Assembly (NCBI GenBank): GCA_038030265.1
Contig: CM075942.1
Location: 63,864,926 to 63,928,925, forward strand
Origin: Corythucha ciliata
Lineage: Eukaryota; Arthropoda; Insecta; Hemiptera; Tingidae
Direction: 5' to 3'
Length of the DNA: 64,000 bases
Shown here: piece by piece, positions 11,612 to 24,250 of the stretch
How positions within the stretch are numbered: the first letter of the stretch is position 1
Layout of the letters: every line of letters begins with the position of its first letter
The notes under the pieces: model-generated
Database searches by the model: none
The model's input: the letters and a program-made list of their open reading frames with translations, nothing else
What the model was told of the DNA's origin: nothing
Position numbers and translations under genes: made by a program

Positions 11612-12032
11612 CCTTCGTGCAATTTATCATTTAAAAATTGCGTATCAAACGAGCTTTCTCAACTCTTTGAATTAGTTGTCTGATGTAGCGGCTCTAAAGC
11701 ATGAACCGGGTCCGTAAGATACCGTAATTCTTCATGTAGTTTCGCTTTTTTCTCTTTTTTGCCCTGTATTGGTGACAATTTTGTGCGATCTTCATCGCTC
11801 TCCTCCTTCTAATTTAAAAAAAAAAACATCCTCGACAAATGTGTTTAGGGTGGACTATACGGTCCTGAGCCATCCTTAAGAAAATCCTGGAAAAATGTGC
11901 AAGTTCCTCATTTTTACTTCATGTTTTTTTGTCGGTACTGTAAAACTCTACTGGAAAAAATGCGCATGTAAATAATGGAGATGTTCATTTAAAAAAAAAA
12001 AAAAAAAAAACCTACAGAATTTTTTAAAAATT

Positions 12033-12038
12033 TTTATT
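12033..12038 (-). promoter_or_regulatory. Polyadenylation signal AATAAA overlapping the MARCH stop codon
   Basis: On the minus strand the stop TGA (12040-12038) is followed by ATAAAA, so the A of the stop is the first base of an AATAAA hexamer. A T-rich stretch (a run of about 20 T on the minus strand near 12010-11991) lies just downstream. If this signal is used, the 3' UTR would be only a few tens of bases. Confidence 0.6.
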
Positions 12039-12849
12039 CAATAGACTATTACCCTTGCAGATATCGACGAGGATGAAGATGCCGCTTGAGCTAACGAATC
12101 ATTTATTCGTAAATTATTGTCCATCGTCCCAGCAGTTGTTTGCTCCTGATCTTCTTGGCCCGCGTAACCCTGAAGAATAACGACGCAATGTCGTCTGTAC
12201 CATGCGTGCCAGTCATAGAAATGATATTGAAATCTGTAAATCGTCCAAGCGACGACTCCCATGTTGAGAACGATAACGGAGCAAACGATGAATGATTGAA
12301 TGAGGCGTGTTAAAATCAACTCCTGTTGCTTTTTTTTTGTGTGTTTTTTTAAGGGAAATGATCATGGTTTGTATTGAAATACAACTTAAAGCTTAGTAAT
12401 ACATTAGAACCGGGTTTAGTAGGAGGCTCAAAACCCAGGGCCCGTCCTCCGAGAATTGAACAAACGTAAGTAATCAAGAGTAAGATCACTCCTGTTGAAA
12501 AGTCCAAAAGCAAGAGTTTTCTTTTGTCACCGTTTCTCGGCGAGAAAACCCACGTCCACAACGAGCCTAGCAGACCATATCTGTTAACACAATTTGTTTT
12601 AACCCGACTTTGACAAGTATTTCTTGTTCTCCTTACTTCGGCAATCTTTTAACGCTGTACTCAAAGCCGCATATTTCGCACACATTCGAGTCTGACTCGG
12701 CCAGCCATCTCTCTAGGCAACGCCTGTGGACTAATGAAATTGATCCTCGGCAAAGACAAGGAGACAACAGTCTACGTTTTGAACCGAGAGCGTGACAAAT
12801 ACGACAGAAGTATGAATCCTCATTCGGGGGCACTTGTATGCTGTTAAAC
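12038..12849 (-). CDS. MARCH-type (RING-CH) membrane E3 ubiquitin ligase, three 3' coding exons
   Basis: Membrane-bound RING-CH ligases of the MARCH2/3 type transfer ubiquitin to membrane cargo. Exon A (12637 to about 12849) encodes the RING-CH zinc finger: CRIC, CLC, VHRRC and CEIC supply the C4HC3 ligands. Donor GTAAGG follows, with a 56-bp intron (12581-12636). Exon B (12403-12580) reads YGLLGSLWTWVFSP then a first membrane segment, LLLLDFSTGVILLLITYVC. An 80-bp intron follows (12323-12402; GTATTA...CAG). Exon C (12038-12322) holds a second membrane segment, FIVCSVIVLNMGVVAWTIY, then the family-like YHFYDWHAWYRRHCVVIL and a Gln/Ser-rich tail ending VIVY. All junction phases fit. The start Met and 5' exon(s) lie upstream on the minus strand. 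The exon A boundary is uncertain, since acceptors near 12849 and 12858 are both possible. Confidence 0.88.
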
Positions 12850-14040
12850 GCGGGAATCTTATGAAAATATTAATTTTGTTTTTTTAAAAAAAAAAACAAG
12901 GGAGTTTCAACCTTTGCCGTGAACTACGGTGCCTTGTTATTGTTTCCTCTTCAATTGTGACATCGATGGAAGTGTCTTATTTAAAAAAACCAAAACGAGA
13001 ATTCCACGTATTTATCCTTTAAATGAAATCATAAGAAATTACTCAACCTGCTCCAGTTAATGTGCTGACCGCTTTGTTTTCCTTGACTGTGGTCACTGAA
13101 GCTCGGCTACTAGAGCTCACGTCCTACATTTCCATTCTATGTTTATTGAATGAATTCTCTCGAATTTTTTTTTCACGATGTCAAGCGAATAACTTACTTC
13201 CTCCGCACCCCAAGTCGAAGCTTCTGAACTTGACTTCCTAATATTATTTCTATTCGTTTGTGATGTCATGTTTTCATTTGCTCATGTCATGATTGAGAAA
13301 AAACTGTGAATTTACCTTAATTTTTTTTGTATTGTATTCAAACAGATAAATTTTCCTGGTTCTCAAAAAACCAAACTGTTGCATCTGTTTATTATTAATA
13401 ACGGACCCGATTGATTGAAGAGTATAAAATCAACAAGGAAGAGGAAAAATCTGTTGTTTTTTTTCTTTATCATTAAGGTATTGTTAACAGTGACAAAGAA
13501 AAGGGTTGAGCCAGTGCACCCTTGTCGGAGCTGTCTGATTCTCGACTTTTTATTCCGCAGTTTAGGTTTTTTTTTTCTTTTTTAATTTAAAACTTCACAG
13601 AGGGCCCAAAGGCAGCATCACCGGTGTTGGAATTCAAACGATTTTTTCATGGCACTGATTAAACGCCGAGTGTTGTAGCAATAAAGACGAAAAAGGCGGA
13701 GGCAACGAGACGGAATGCAATGAAAATAAAAGAGTGTGGAGGGTTGATGGAGAATTTTTCAATGAAGGAAGTAGAGGTATAAGGGGGAAAAGAGGAGCCG
13801 AAGTTGAGGGGTAGTGGGGGAAGAGGGTTGTAGCATAAATCAAGGAAGCAGTCGACTAGATTTGTAGAACAAACGACACAAGAGCCATTTTCCGATATTT
13901 CCGTGAAAAGTCGTCCCTTGCCATTCTAAAAACGTTGTCCTCACAGTGCTGACGCATGATAACGAAAATTTGCGTCAAGGAATCTTACAAAGAGGGAACC
14001 ACAGTTTCATTATATTTATAGTACTTATTTTGTTTTCGAT
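12850..14040. other. Probable MARCH 5' intron and upstream DNA; no exon assigned
   Basis: The first MARCH exon must lie on this side. A short open stretch on the minus strand near 13055-13125 ends at GGAGCAG|GTTGAG, but its phase does not fit exon A, so I left it out. Otherwise AT-rich with homopolymer tracts. Confidence 0.4.
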
Positions 14041-14049
14041 GATTAAACA

Positions 14050-14880
14050 CTCGCAAGAGGCTAAAAGTACGAAAACGCCCATTCTCGGCTTGTGAAGACA
14101 AGCTTGTGGTTCAAACTGAGAAAAACGCTAATTAGTGGCTAAAAGTGAAAAAATCGCTAATTAGCGGCTAAAACCAGGAAAACCACGAATGCACCGAATG
14201 CACGGCAAGAATTTAGAAAAGTCGCTCTAATTCACTGTAGAAACGGAGAAATATAGCTGATTCGCGGATAAAGAAGAAAAAACGCTACCTAATTCGCGGC
14301 TTAAATGGAGGAAACGTAAGTTTGCGGCTTCTGTAGGTAATTCATGGCAGACAGTGAACAAAATCGCTAATCCGCAGCTAAATTCAGGAAAAGCGTTGGG
14401 TAGGTAATCACGGCAAAAATTTGGAAAAATTCCAATTCGCGGCCAAATGCAGAAAAATCGCTAATTAGCGGCTAAAATTAGACAGCATGCTAATTCGCGG
14501 CTAAAATCAAAACAAATAGCTAATTAGGGGTTCATTTGAGAACACTGAGAAAAAAACAAGTCGCGGTTTTCGAAGGCAACTCCCTCGATAAAATTAGGAA
14601 AAAACGCTAATTTAAGGTAAAATTGAGAAAAATCACTCATTCACGTCTATAATATGGGAAAAAACGCGAAATTCAGGCTAAAATGGATAAAATGCGCGAA
14701 ATTCCGGCTAAAATGGAGAAAAAGCGCAAAATTCCGGCTAAAATGGAGAAAAAGCGCGAAATTCTGGCTAAAATGGAGACAAATGGCTAATTCACCGATG
14801 AAATTGAGAAGATGCACTGAAGTGTGAGAAAAACGCTAATTAGCGGCTAGAATGGAGAAAATACCAAATCGTGGCTTCTG
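14050..14880 (+). repeat. Family A minisatellite array
   Basis: Units of the family A type. The array opens with a leader (CTAAAAGTACGAAAACG...CGGCTTGTGAAG...CAAACTGAG) that is also found at the start of the 16.8-kb array. Around 14640-14780 four nearly identical units (AAATTCCGGCTAAAATGG type) indicate recent local duplication. Confidence 0.85.
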
Positions 14881-15319
14881 AATAGGCGACTTCAGTCGCT
14901 CGGTGAATGATCTGCCTGGGGGCGCCAAAGGCCGAAACTCACGAGAGAATGAGTCACCGAAACTCATCTTTCGGACGCCTTTCTTTGTGGATTTCAGTGT
15001 CCCCTCGTCCATAACCGCGACAGCTACGGGGGAAATCCACAAAGGAACGAAAACTCGCCAAGGAGTCGCAAGAAAATCGGCCAGTCATGCCAAGACGTTA
15101 TGGGCAGAAACGGGGTGATGAGCTCTTGCTATGTGCGCTTTGAGAAGAGCTGCGACAGGCAGATCGGGAACTCTCGTCCCTCCCCTCCCACCACTGCACA
15201 GAGAGCACTAGAAGTTCCAGAGGGGAGAAACCGGCAATTATCGTCGAATCTGATCGGTTCCTCATTGGAAGTAATGCCCCGAGGTGTGCCGCCCCTCCAT
15301 ATAGTATACGCCACTGTAG
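14881..15319 (+). mobile_element. Tail module and possible right end of a hAT-like element
   Basis: GC-richer, non-repetitive segment after the array, resembling the segment at 19190-19340 after another array. It ends GCCGCCCCTCC...TACGCCACTG at 15319, the reverse complement of a CAGTGGCGTA-type head. The next 8 bases are TAGTGCAG; no head preceded by the same 8 bases was found. Confidence 0.45.
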
Positions 15320-16620
15320 TGCAGTGACGATTTTGCCTCTTTTTTCGCGAACTGTGTCACGGTTTTTGTCTAAATAGACGGGAAAAGAGAGGAAATGAGC
15401 TCACATAATAACAAAGAGGCCTCTGAAGGGGCAAAACTATGATCGGTTCAAATAAGAATAGGTAACGTAAATTAATGGGAAATGAGTTCGTAGGCAGCGC
15501 AAGAAGCCGCTGAAGGGGCCAACTTAAACGTTACATGTGCGGGAATAGAGCAGAAATGATCCATCAAAGTACTTCCTGCAGTTCATTGGCCATTCACTAC
15601 AGTGAAACAGCCTTCAAACTTTTAAATTGGCGCCCCCCCCCCCACTCAACGATTTGTTTGGCCAACCTGTGACCTTATTTGAGTAAAACGAGCAGTTTCT
15701 GTGATCCCAAAAGAATGAGCCTCGACGCCGTCGGAGCCGAGAAACTCTGACCGAAACCAACGCGACATCGTGAAACGCTCATTTTTCACACAGAGGCACG
15801 TTTTGGCTGGGGTCGGCTGTATCCCGCACCCGCAATTGACCATCATGAACTGCGCCTGGCTCGTACAGAAACATTGAAAAAAATGGCCCGAAATCTTAAA
15901 AGCCGCCCCCTTAGCTTCAATTGGAGCCAAAAACGTTGAATCTCTTCGATGAGAATCTCTTCGACGTGGTGTTGGAGTGGAGAGCCCTATTAAAAAGAAA
16001 GAAGACGAAAAAATCCGAAAATCGCCAAAATTAGTGGTTAAAATTAAGAATACGCTAATCCGCGGTTTATGGAGGCTACTTCGTGCTAACGTTAAGAAAA
16101 AGCACTAATTCATGACTAAAATATGGGGAAAATCACTATTTTACGGCTGAAAAGGGCCAATGTGCTGTTTTTTGATTCGAGCCCGCAACATTCGGATTCG
16201 GAGCTCAATATCATAGGATTTCAGGGTGTTTTTTTTAAACCCTCGCAAATTTACAAGCACCGTGATTTTTTTTTTTTTTTAGAGGCCGTGAACTCAGGGC
16301 CTAGCCAGCCGGCAGCCGCACCCAAAACATGACAAGTGAAGCCATGAAATTACATCATTCGGAGCAAAAACTCTGCGGAATGGCCAGTTTAGGGGCATCA
16401 TTTACACGAACTTTCGAGTTTCGAGGATCTTTCTTGGTGACCGTGGAACTCAGACTAGCCGGCCACGACTGCGCACAGCTAGAGAACTAATAAACAGCAG
16501 TTAGTTGGGGTTAGCTGTCAACTAACTCGATAGAACTGCGTGACTGGCTGTCTAGGTAGGTAGGTATTCAATTTCGAATCCCGTTCAAACGTACGCCATA
16601 TTGCGTCATCACTGTCCTTA
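15320..16620. other. No gene seen; a short family A patch
   Basis: A few family A units lie at about 16025-16155. The 94-codon minus-strand frame at 15646-15930 has no recognisable domain, and I do not call it. Confidence 0.4.
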
Positions 16621-16635
16621 TCACTCTCTTACTGA

Positions 16636-16800
16636 CAGTGGCGTACGCGTTACGCGAGATGGGGGCTATAGGGAGGCGGACCGCCCTGAGACGGGGTCAA
16701 ATATGGCCGTATCAGAGAGCTCAAGAAGAGCATAAAAATGTGTTTAGGATTTGTAGGTTTCATATTCATGGAACAAGGTACGTGAAAAGGAGTACGGCTG
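16636..16800 (+). mobile_element. hAT-like head module before a family A array
   Basis: CAGTGGCGTACGCG at 16636, then a G-rich stretch and a segment containing TTTAGGATTTGTAGGTTTC and CATATTCATGGAACAAGGT. Similar heads occur at 59376-59515 (forward) and about 35680-35803 (reverse), always next to family A. Confidence 0.5.
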
Positions 16801-18480
16801 TTGCCTAAAAGTACGAAAACGACCATTCACGGCTTATAAAGCGAAGATTGTGGCTCAAACTGAGATACTGAGAAAAAACATTAATTCACGGCTAAAAGTG
16901 AACAAAAAACCGGTAAAATAGCGGTTAAAATTAAGAAACGTGCTACATCGTGGATAAAATTTGGAAACCCCGCTCTTATAACGACTAATATGAAGGAAAA
17001 ACACAAATTCACGACAAAAATTCAGAAAAATCGCTAATTCACGGCTAAAATGCAGGACAATAAATTGCTAATTCGCGGCTAAAATGGAGGACAATAAATT
17101 GCTAATTCGCGTCTAAGATGTAGAAGAAGTGCTGAAGTGAAGGAAAAACGCTAATTTGCGGTTTAGAATTGAAAAATCGTCAATGATTCACGGCTCTGAT
17201 GCCGTCCGTTGCTCAAACTGAGAAAACCCACTAATTCATGGCTAAAAGTGAACAAAAAATATTAATTAGCGGTTAAAATTAAGAAAAAGTGCTAAATCGT
17301 GGATAAAATTAGGAGAAATCGCTTTTAGCGGCTAATATGCAGGAAACACACCAATTCGTTACAAAAATTCAGAAAAAATCGCTAATTGGCGGTTAAAATG
17401 GAGAACAATTGCTAATGCACGGCTGAAATGTAGAAGATGCACTGCGAAGTAAGGAAAAAAAGCTAATTCGCTGTCTGGCATTGAGAAAACGTCAATTCGC
17501 GGCTTCTGAACGTATAAATTCATGGCAGAAAGTGAACAAAATGGCTAATCCACGCCAAATTCAGAAGAAGCGGTGGGTATTATAGCTAACAACGACGAAA
17601 ATAGTTGGAAGACTCTAATTCACGTCTCAAATGCAGATAAATCGCTAATTAACGGCTCAAATAGAGGAAGAACGCTTATAAGGGGGTTCATATGAGACGA
17701 CGCTGTGATGATGTTGCCTGGGGTAAACGCCGGCCTAGAGCAATAAGAGAGCCGTACAGATTTTTCCATGTGAGGACGAAAGAAACAGAGAAAAAAACGA
17801 CAATTCAAGGATAAAGTGAAGGAAAAAGCTAGTCAACAGCTAAAAACGAAAAATTCGCTACCTAATTCATGTCTGAAATTGAAGAAATCGCCTATTTTGC
17901 GGCTAAAATGAGGAAAAACTGTAAAGAAAATGAAGAAAACACAGATTCGCGGCTTCGAGCACAACTTTAAGGCTGAAATTGAGAAAAAGCCCCGATGGCA
18001 AAAATTGAAGAAAAAAATCAAATTCACAGGTAAAATTAAGACAAATCAGAAATTCACGACAAACATTGAAGAAAAAAAATAAATAAAAATAAAATAAGCA
18101 TTACTTCGCGTATAAAATTAAGAAAAACGTTAATTCACAGCTAAAATTGAGAGAAAGTGCCAATTGACGGCTAAAATTCTAATTAGCGGATGAATATAAA
18201 AAGCGCTAGTTCGCGAATAATAATTATAAAAAACCCTAATAAACGGCTTGAAAATTAAAAAAAAAAAACAATAAATGACGGCTAAAATTGAGTAAAACGC
18301 CAATTCACAGCTAAAATTAAGTAAAACTAATCGGCACTAAAGTGCTAATCGGCGGCTAAAACAGAGAAAAACAGTAATTCGTGGCTAAAATTTGGGAAAA
18401 TTGCTAATTCGCGGATTAAATTGAGGAAAATTGCTCATTCGTGGCTTCAATTGAATTCAAATAGGCCAATCTGCGGATAA
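16800..18480 (+). repeat. Family A minisatellite, large array
   Basis: About 50 diverged units. Two adjacent units sharing AATGGAGGACAATAAATTGC (about 17050-17105) are nearly identical. Some units have lost the CGCGG core and become A-rich. Confidence 0.9.
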
Positions 18481-18657
18481 GGCTTTAGTGAAAGTAGTGT
18501 TATAACTTACAATACTATGTTAAAAAAATAAAATAAAGTAAAATAAATGTTCCCAGAACTCTGGGAGACCAAGTCTGGGAAGTCTGGAAAATAGAAAGTG
18601 CTAGGAGCTCGGCTCCTGAGGAGCAACTTGGCAATTTTGGGTTGGAAGATCGGCATT

Positions 18658-18940
18658 TCTACAGGGTGTACAAAAAGCGACTGGACAGAGAAAAACCAGT
18701 GAAGGGGCAACTCATTTCTGATCGAAATGGCCATTTGCACTTTTCCGAAATTCCGCTTTGTTTCCGAGATATCCGCCATTTTCTGTTTTTTTCAGAAACA
18801 GCTAGTAGCACACGCAATAATTGTTGCAATAGCTAAATTGATGAGCCCATTGGAAAGAGCACAAAATTTTCTATTCAAAGAGCCTATTTTTATCCAGATC
18901 AGACAACATCTAAGACGTTTTGAATCAGCTTATTAGCGAA
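18658..18940 (+). repeat. Interspersed repeat, copy 1 of 2
   Basis: About 280 bp shared with 58918-59215. Both begin ACAGG(G/A)TGTACAAAAA and contain TTCCGAAATTCCGCTTTG, CGAGATATCCGCCATTTTC and GAGCC(T/G)ATTTTTATCCAG. The copies differ by substitutions and a poly-T length change. No coding frame is conserved between them. Confidence 0.8.
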
Positions 18941-19019
18941 GAAAATTAATTCCGGAAGTAATGGTGATAATGGTCAAATAGTTGGAAAATTAAGTTGCTT
19001 CCATTCCCGTTGGAAACGT

Positions 19020-19200
19020 GGAAGTGAAATGAAGAAAAAACGCAAAAATCCCGGCTAAAATGGAGACAAATCGCTTTATTCGCGACTAAAATGTAGACAC
19101 ATCGTTAAATAATTAACCGATGAAATTGAGAAGAAGAGTTGAATGTTTATGAATAACGCTAATTCGCGGTTATAAATGGAGAAAACGTCAAATCGCGGCT
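19020..19200 (+). repeat. Family A minisatellite, short block with tail module
   Basis: A few family A units followed by the tail-like segment CGCGGCTGCTGATTAGAGG...GACTCGGTGAA, also seen after the 14.05-14.88-kb array. Confidence 0.75.
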
Positions 19201-19650
19201 GCTGATTAGAGGTGACTTCTGCTGGTGACTCGGTGAAAGATTCGCCCGGGGACGCCTCGACATGTCTAAGGCCGGCACTGGAATAGTTTTTTGTGGGCTC
19301 GGTGCTCGGGCGCCGGCAAGTCGGCCATGACGCATTGCATCGTAGGCTGACGACCCCCAACACGTCGTACCCCCTCAACAAATTTGCAACATTTTGGAGG
19401 TAAATATTTGCAAAATTGAACGTTTCCAGGCACAGTTTTCGCTAAGTCACATTTCGAGTTTTAGGGCCCATTTGTTTAAGATGGTCTAGCCGTGCAACAA
19501 CGCATTTAGAGATAAATTTTTGTGAATTCGCAAAGTCGGGTCTTGTTTTAGTGAGTCATTCTACCTACCGACGACATGAAACACTCTATGTACAAGCCGC
19601 ATGCCGTAATTGAGCTCTTTCTGTACGATAGCAGGGGTGGACCACTATCC

Positions 19651-19823
19651 GACCAGGAATTTTGGTCATTTCATCCCGTGCTCGCTGCTTCTGGGCACTT
19701 TGTGAAATACATGAGTACTACACCATCATATGACCAAGGCATCGTCATTCATCATTTCCTGCCTGAAATGCCAATCTCAATCACTCTGGTCATTCCTTAT
19801 TGAAATGACCAAAATTCCTGGTC
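19651..19823. repeat. Inverted repeat with 23-bp perfect arms
   Basis: 19651-19673 (starting GACCAGGAATTTTGG) pairs perfectly with 19801-19823 across a 127-bp spacer. It is probably a small non-autonomous DNA element. Flanking duplications were not obvious. Confidence 0.65.
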
Positions 19824-19829
19824 AAAAGG

Positions 19830-20408
19830 CGTTCTGCCCCGTCTGTTACACGATGGCAGGATATGGCAACAACAGATATAATACTTTTTAAATAAATATC
19901 AATCCCTTTGAATTAAAAATGTACGTTCCGTCTATAGTTTCTATTCCATCATCTCCCCCCTTCTCATAAGACCCTGTAACTCTTGAGCCCCTTAGTCTTT
20001 TCATTTCATCAGAAGCTGGAAAGGACAACTTCGAAGGGATAAAGTTCCTCCGTTACAAACTCTCCCGCCCCTTACTTCTTAGTGTAAATCTCTGAACCCT
20101 CTAGCACTTTCTCTTCTTAACTACCCCAACAATCAATTCACAAGATCCTGTCAGCTTGTACAAACTTTTGGTTATCTACATGTAACTTTTGGGTTTCTCG
20201 AAGACCAAGAAAAAGTTCCCGATGCTTCTTCATCATTCCATTTACTGTGGATTAAAACATTATGAAATCTACTGGTTTATTTAATTCGTGAACCCCGACG
20301 AATAGAGACTTATGACTGTATCCCTACCGGAGCCTTGACTTGAGTTGTGCAAAGATCATACGGTTTATTAAAAATGCATCGCCTGTTTTGAAGCGCTTTA
20401 AGGCGGCC
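19830..20408. other. No gene seen
   Basis: AT-rich, pyrimidine-biased single-copy-looking DNA. Confidence 0.35.
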
Positions 20409-20412
20409 TTAA

Positions 20413-20806
20413 GGGGGAGTTGCTCATGGGTTTCCTCGACCCCCCTCCAATCATACCTCGCCTACTCCGCGTTACGGAAATTACCGCCGTATTTCTGCAC
20501 CAATCGTGGACTTGAAGAGCTCATTTAAATCTTCAGGAAATTCCGCACAAGCGTACGATCTTGCTTTCCTAAATAATTCGTCGAAAGAGTGTGAATTTTC
20601 AAGGTAAAAGTTTGTGTGCGTTTTACAGTTATTTTAGGGATGAAATACGAAAAAGGAAGATCGTACGCTTGTGCGGAATTTCCTGAAGATTTAAATGAGC
20701 CCTTGAAGTCCACGATTGGTGCAGAAATACGGCGGTAATATCCGTAACGCGGAGTAGGCGAGGTATGATTGGAGGGGGGTCGAGGAAACTCATGTACAAC
20801 TCCCCC
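20413..20806. mobile_element. 394-bp foldback MITE flanked by TTAA
   Basis: Arms of about 155 bp pair with only a handful of mismatches. They start GGGGGAGTTG and end CAACTCCCCC. TTAA occurs at 20409-20412 and 20807-20810. A TTAA target duplication is typical of piggyBac-group elements, but piggyBac ends usually begin CCC, so the superfamily is uncertain. Confidence 0.8.
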
Positions 20807-20810
20807 TTAA

Positions 20811-23800
20811 GTTAAAGAAGGTCTCTGAATACGGCCACTAGGGATTAGAAACGATGTGTGGAAAGGTACAACTTCTAAAGAAAAGTCGGACGGCAAGAAT
20901 CGGAGCTCGCATCGCTGACCACAACACAAATCCAAGCGCGCTATTTATTTCTATTACTTCCAATAATAAGAAAGTATATTATTATAATTGATTTCCATTA
21001 AAATTGGGTATATTCGGTTCAATTTAATTGAAAAATACTTCAGCTCTTGAAAGGGTTATTAAAATAGAAAACGATCCTCTTTGAATTTCTTCAAAAGTGA
21101 TTTAATGAAAAAACAAAAAAAAAGTTGAAGGAGCTCAAGAGGGCCTCGCCCGCGCGCTGTTTTAATAAAACAACAGCATTGGGTATTTTTACATTTCAAA
21201 TGTTTTTAATTTTGAAACATTTAGCTGTCAATTATCGACTTATTTGTGATTTAAATTGCGGATTAAAATTATTTGCCGTCTATTTACACATTTGAATATT
21301 TAAATCTCAGGTTCCCTCCTCTTGATTTGCAAGTGAAGTGAAATAAAATCAGAGACTTTTTCCTCACTTTTTGTGAGAGAATAATATTATTTCGGGCGGA
21401 AATTAAAAATTTTTTAAAGGGAACTTTTGTCCTTTTGGACAACACATAAATTTTCTTGGTGGGGGAGGGGGGTCTGTTCTATAATGTCACTATCACGGAC
21501 GGGTGAAAAAGGATATTCCCATGAACATTGAAATCTTACATTCAAAAAATCCCCCCCCCCGCCCCGCCGGGCCAGGTCAGTCAAGATTGAAAAAAGTTAT
21601 AATACTAATATAAAAAGTTATAATACTGTTTTAATAATGATCAGCCTCAAATCCACAATTACAAAATACTAAACGAGGAATTGAGTACAATATCAGAATA
21701 TTGTTTTTTGTTTCGACAGAAAAGCGGTCTCATTTCGCAAAACACCATCAGAGGGGGGGGGGAGGGTTTCAATACGACGTTTTTCTCTAGCTTTCGAACG
21801 TTTTGGCTCTAAAAAAAGAAGTGATGGCACTGCAGTTTGTCATTTGAAGGCGAGGGGATATTCAGAGTGATTGGGAAAAGGTGGTTGAAGAAGGGAAGAG
21901 AATGGAGGGGGGGTTGATCTTTTGCACGAGAGTCCAAGAGACTCTCTTTTGGGAGTGAAATGTCGGTGTTGGTGTGAGGTTGGTTGGAGAGTCAGAAGGG
22001 AGTCAGGTTTAATATCAGCGGGCTTCCCCACAGTCATCTATCAGCTTTCTCTCCTACCCCCACCCCACCCCGCCGCAGGGCCATCCCTCGCCTTTCGAAC
22101 GATGGCCCTGCGAGACCCTTCCAAAACAGACAAGAGTTTTATTAAAAGCGGAGTGGGGCAAAGTGGTGACCTCCTCTGTTCCCAGGGTTGGTTGGCAATG
22201 TAGAATAATGGTTGTGAGGGGAGGGGAGGGGGGTCAATACCAAAGTGCGAGAGAAAAGGGGAAGTTTGAAGCTTCAGTTTGATAAAAACATGAGTTGTTA
22301 GAAGCAAGGGAAAGGGCTGGAATATAGGGTATCCGAGTATAGAACTATGTAGGTGAGTCTTACGATCTTCCTATGAAACTTTCGTAAAGAACGCAACCCC
22401 AAGACTACAATAATTATTACACGGAAATCTCCCGACTACAATAATAACAAGTTCTATTCAAACAAGTGCTGCAGTGTAATAATCCGCAACGTGACTAAAT
22501 TTTACATAACTGTCATTTTTCTTCTGTGTATGCTGCAGGGAGGGTTTGGTGACAAGGACAACAGAAAAACAATTATGACAAATGAATTAAAAGAAAGCAT
22601 TTAATTGCAGGAAAAATTCACTCTTCACACTACATTTATAAAAAAAAAAATGTGAGGTGTATCAACAAAACACGAGTCATTTAACTTTCTGTGGCTAGCC
22701 TTGAACGCACGTTCTTGGTTGCCATTTATCCAGGACTAATTAGAGTGGATAAAAAGCAGGGGTTGAAATGGTCATTATTCCGTACAAGATAGCGTTATCC
22801 CTCATGAATCCTACTCTTTCCAGAAAGATAAGTGTATAAAAGACCCAGAATGTACCCCAGGAGGAGTCAAACAAACAAGGAAAAACAATATGCCAACAAG
22901 GAATACCTAATAGGAGGCCAACTCGGAGGATTTAATAAGCCTAAACTATATATATATAGGGAAGGATGGTCGGAAAGAGGCGCAGTGTTAATGAAATAAC
23001 CCATTCTCCGTCGTTCAAACCCCTCCCCTCCCCCAACCAACCATAACCCTCTTTACAATTCAGAAAGGGAAAACGGGTTGTATGGTTTGTGAGGGGGGTG
23101 GGGGGTAGTTGGTTGCAATATTCCTAAAGCCTGGGCTACGATTCCACCCTTCCTCAGAAGTAGGATTAGCAAGGCAACTCCCCCGGAGGTTCCTTTATTG
23201 GGGTCTCACCTCCTGCTGACTATAGAGGGTTGAGGCTACGGATTTAAATATCACTTTTACTTCGCTAGGGAGAGCGACATTATTAAAACTCTCGGTGAGT
23301 GGGGGGAGGGGGTCGGCTCAAACAGTGGCAAGAATAAAGCTGCAAGTGTGTGTTTTTCATCTTTATTTTTTTCGTCAAAATTTGTTGGTTACCCCTGAGC
23401 ATAAACATTCAAGTGAGCCAGTGAAGTTGTCAATCGAGGTTTAAAGCCCATCAGAGCCTTTTTGAGGCCTTTCGCTCTTCTATTATCACTACCAAAACGA
23501 TCTGTTTTCATTTTTCACAACAAGCTTTGTCATATCTGAGAGATGGAAACATTTTTTTACCTCAACGCCATAAACTCATTTTTATCTCCAGCGAGTTTGA
23601 CCCACGAAAGTAATAATGACAACGCATTTAATCACAAACGAGCATCATGTCCCCACCCCGCCAACACCCTTTGAGTTTATGAGTTAACCCTAAAACCTCG
23701 TGAAGTTTCCATGAAATCTCATCTCCGTTTTTAGAGGTGTGCTGCAGCAATAAAAAGAACGAAAAACAAACTTAACAGTCGCTAATCCTTTTATCTAGAA

Positions 23801-24250
23801 CAAACTTTAATCCGAACCATTTTCACAGGTGCGTCACATCACAAAAGTAAGATTTATAGGGAGAGGGTAAGGGGGTTCTTCATTTAGCAGGTGAGATATA
23901 GAGTGACATCACCACGCGGGACCACCCGCCGGTTTAAAAGGGAGACAGAGGAATTTCAATAACACGTACTCTATTGTCACTGCTGTTGGACAGAGTTTTG
24001 TCATTCATGAAGAGGGAGAGGCTCTTCGCGGATTTTCAGGGTTTTAATCTACTTGAAATGGAAGCTCACGGACAGAACCTATAATCGGACCCATGATGCA
24101 TCGACAACAACTGTTGTTCTTTTTACAATTACCTACTGTTGAAAACCGACATGATACGTCTAAAAAACTTTATTTGAAAACGCGAGACGACAATTTTTGA
24201 AAGCAATCTTTTTAATAGTGACAATAAAACATGTGTCCACAATCAATTAA
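20811..24250. other. No gene recognised
   Basis: AT-rich DNA with G- or C-rich tracts (21465, 21550, 21757, 21910, 23095, 23300). A local hairpin GGGCCAT...ATGGCCC lies near 22078-22110. None of the open frames has a recognisable domain. Confidence 0.35.

Noticed and set aside
13055..13125. Candidate upstream MARCH exon ending GGAGCAG|GTTGAG on the minus strand
   Set aside because: Its phase does not match the RING-CH exon with either plausible acceptor, and its upstream boundary is unsupported.
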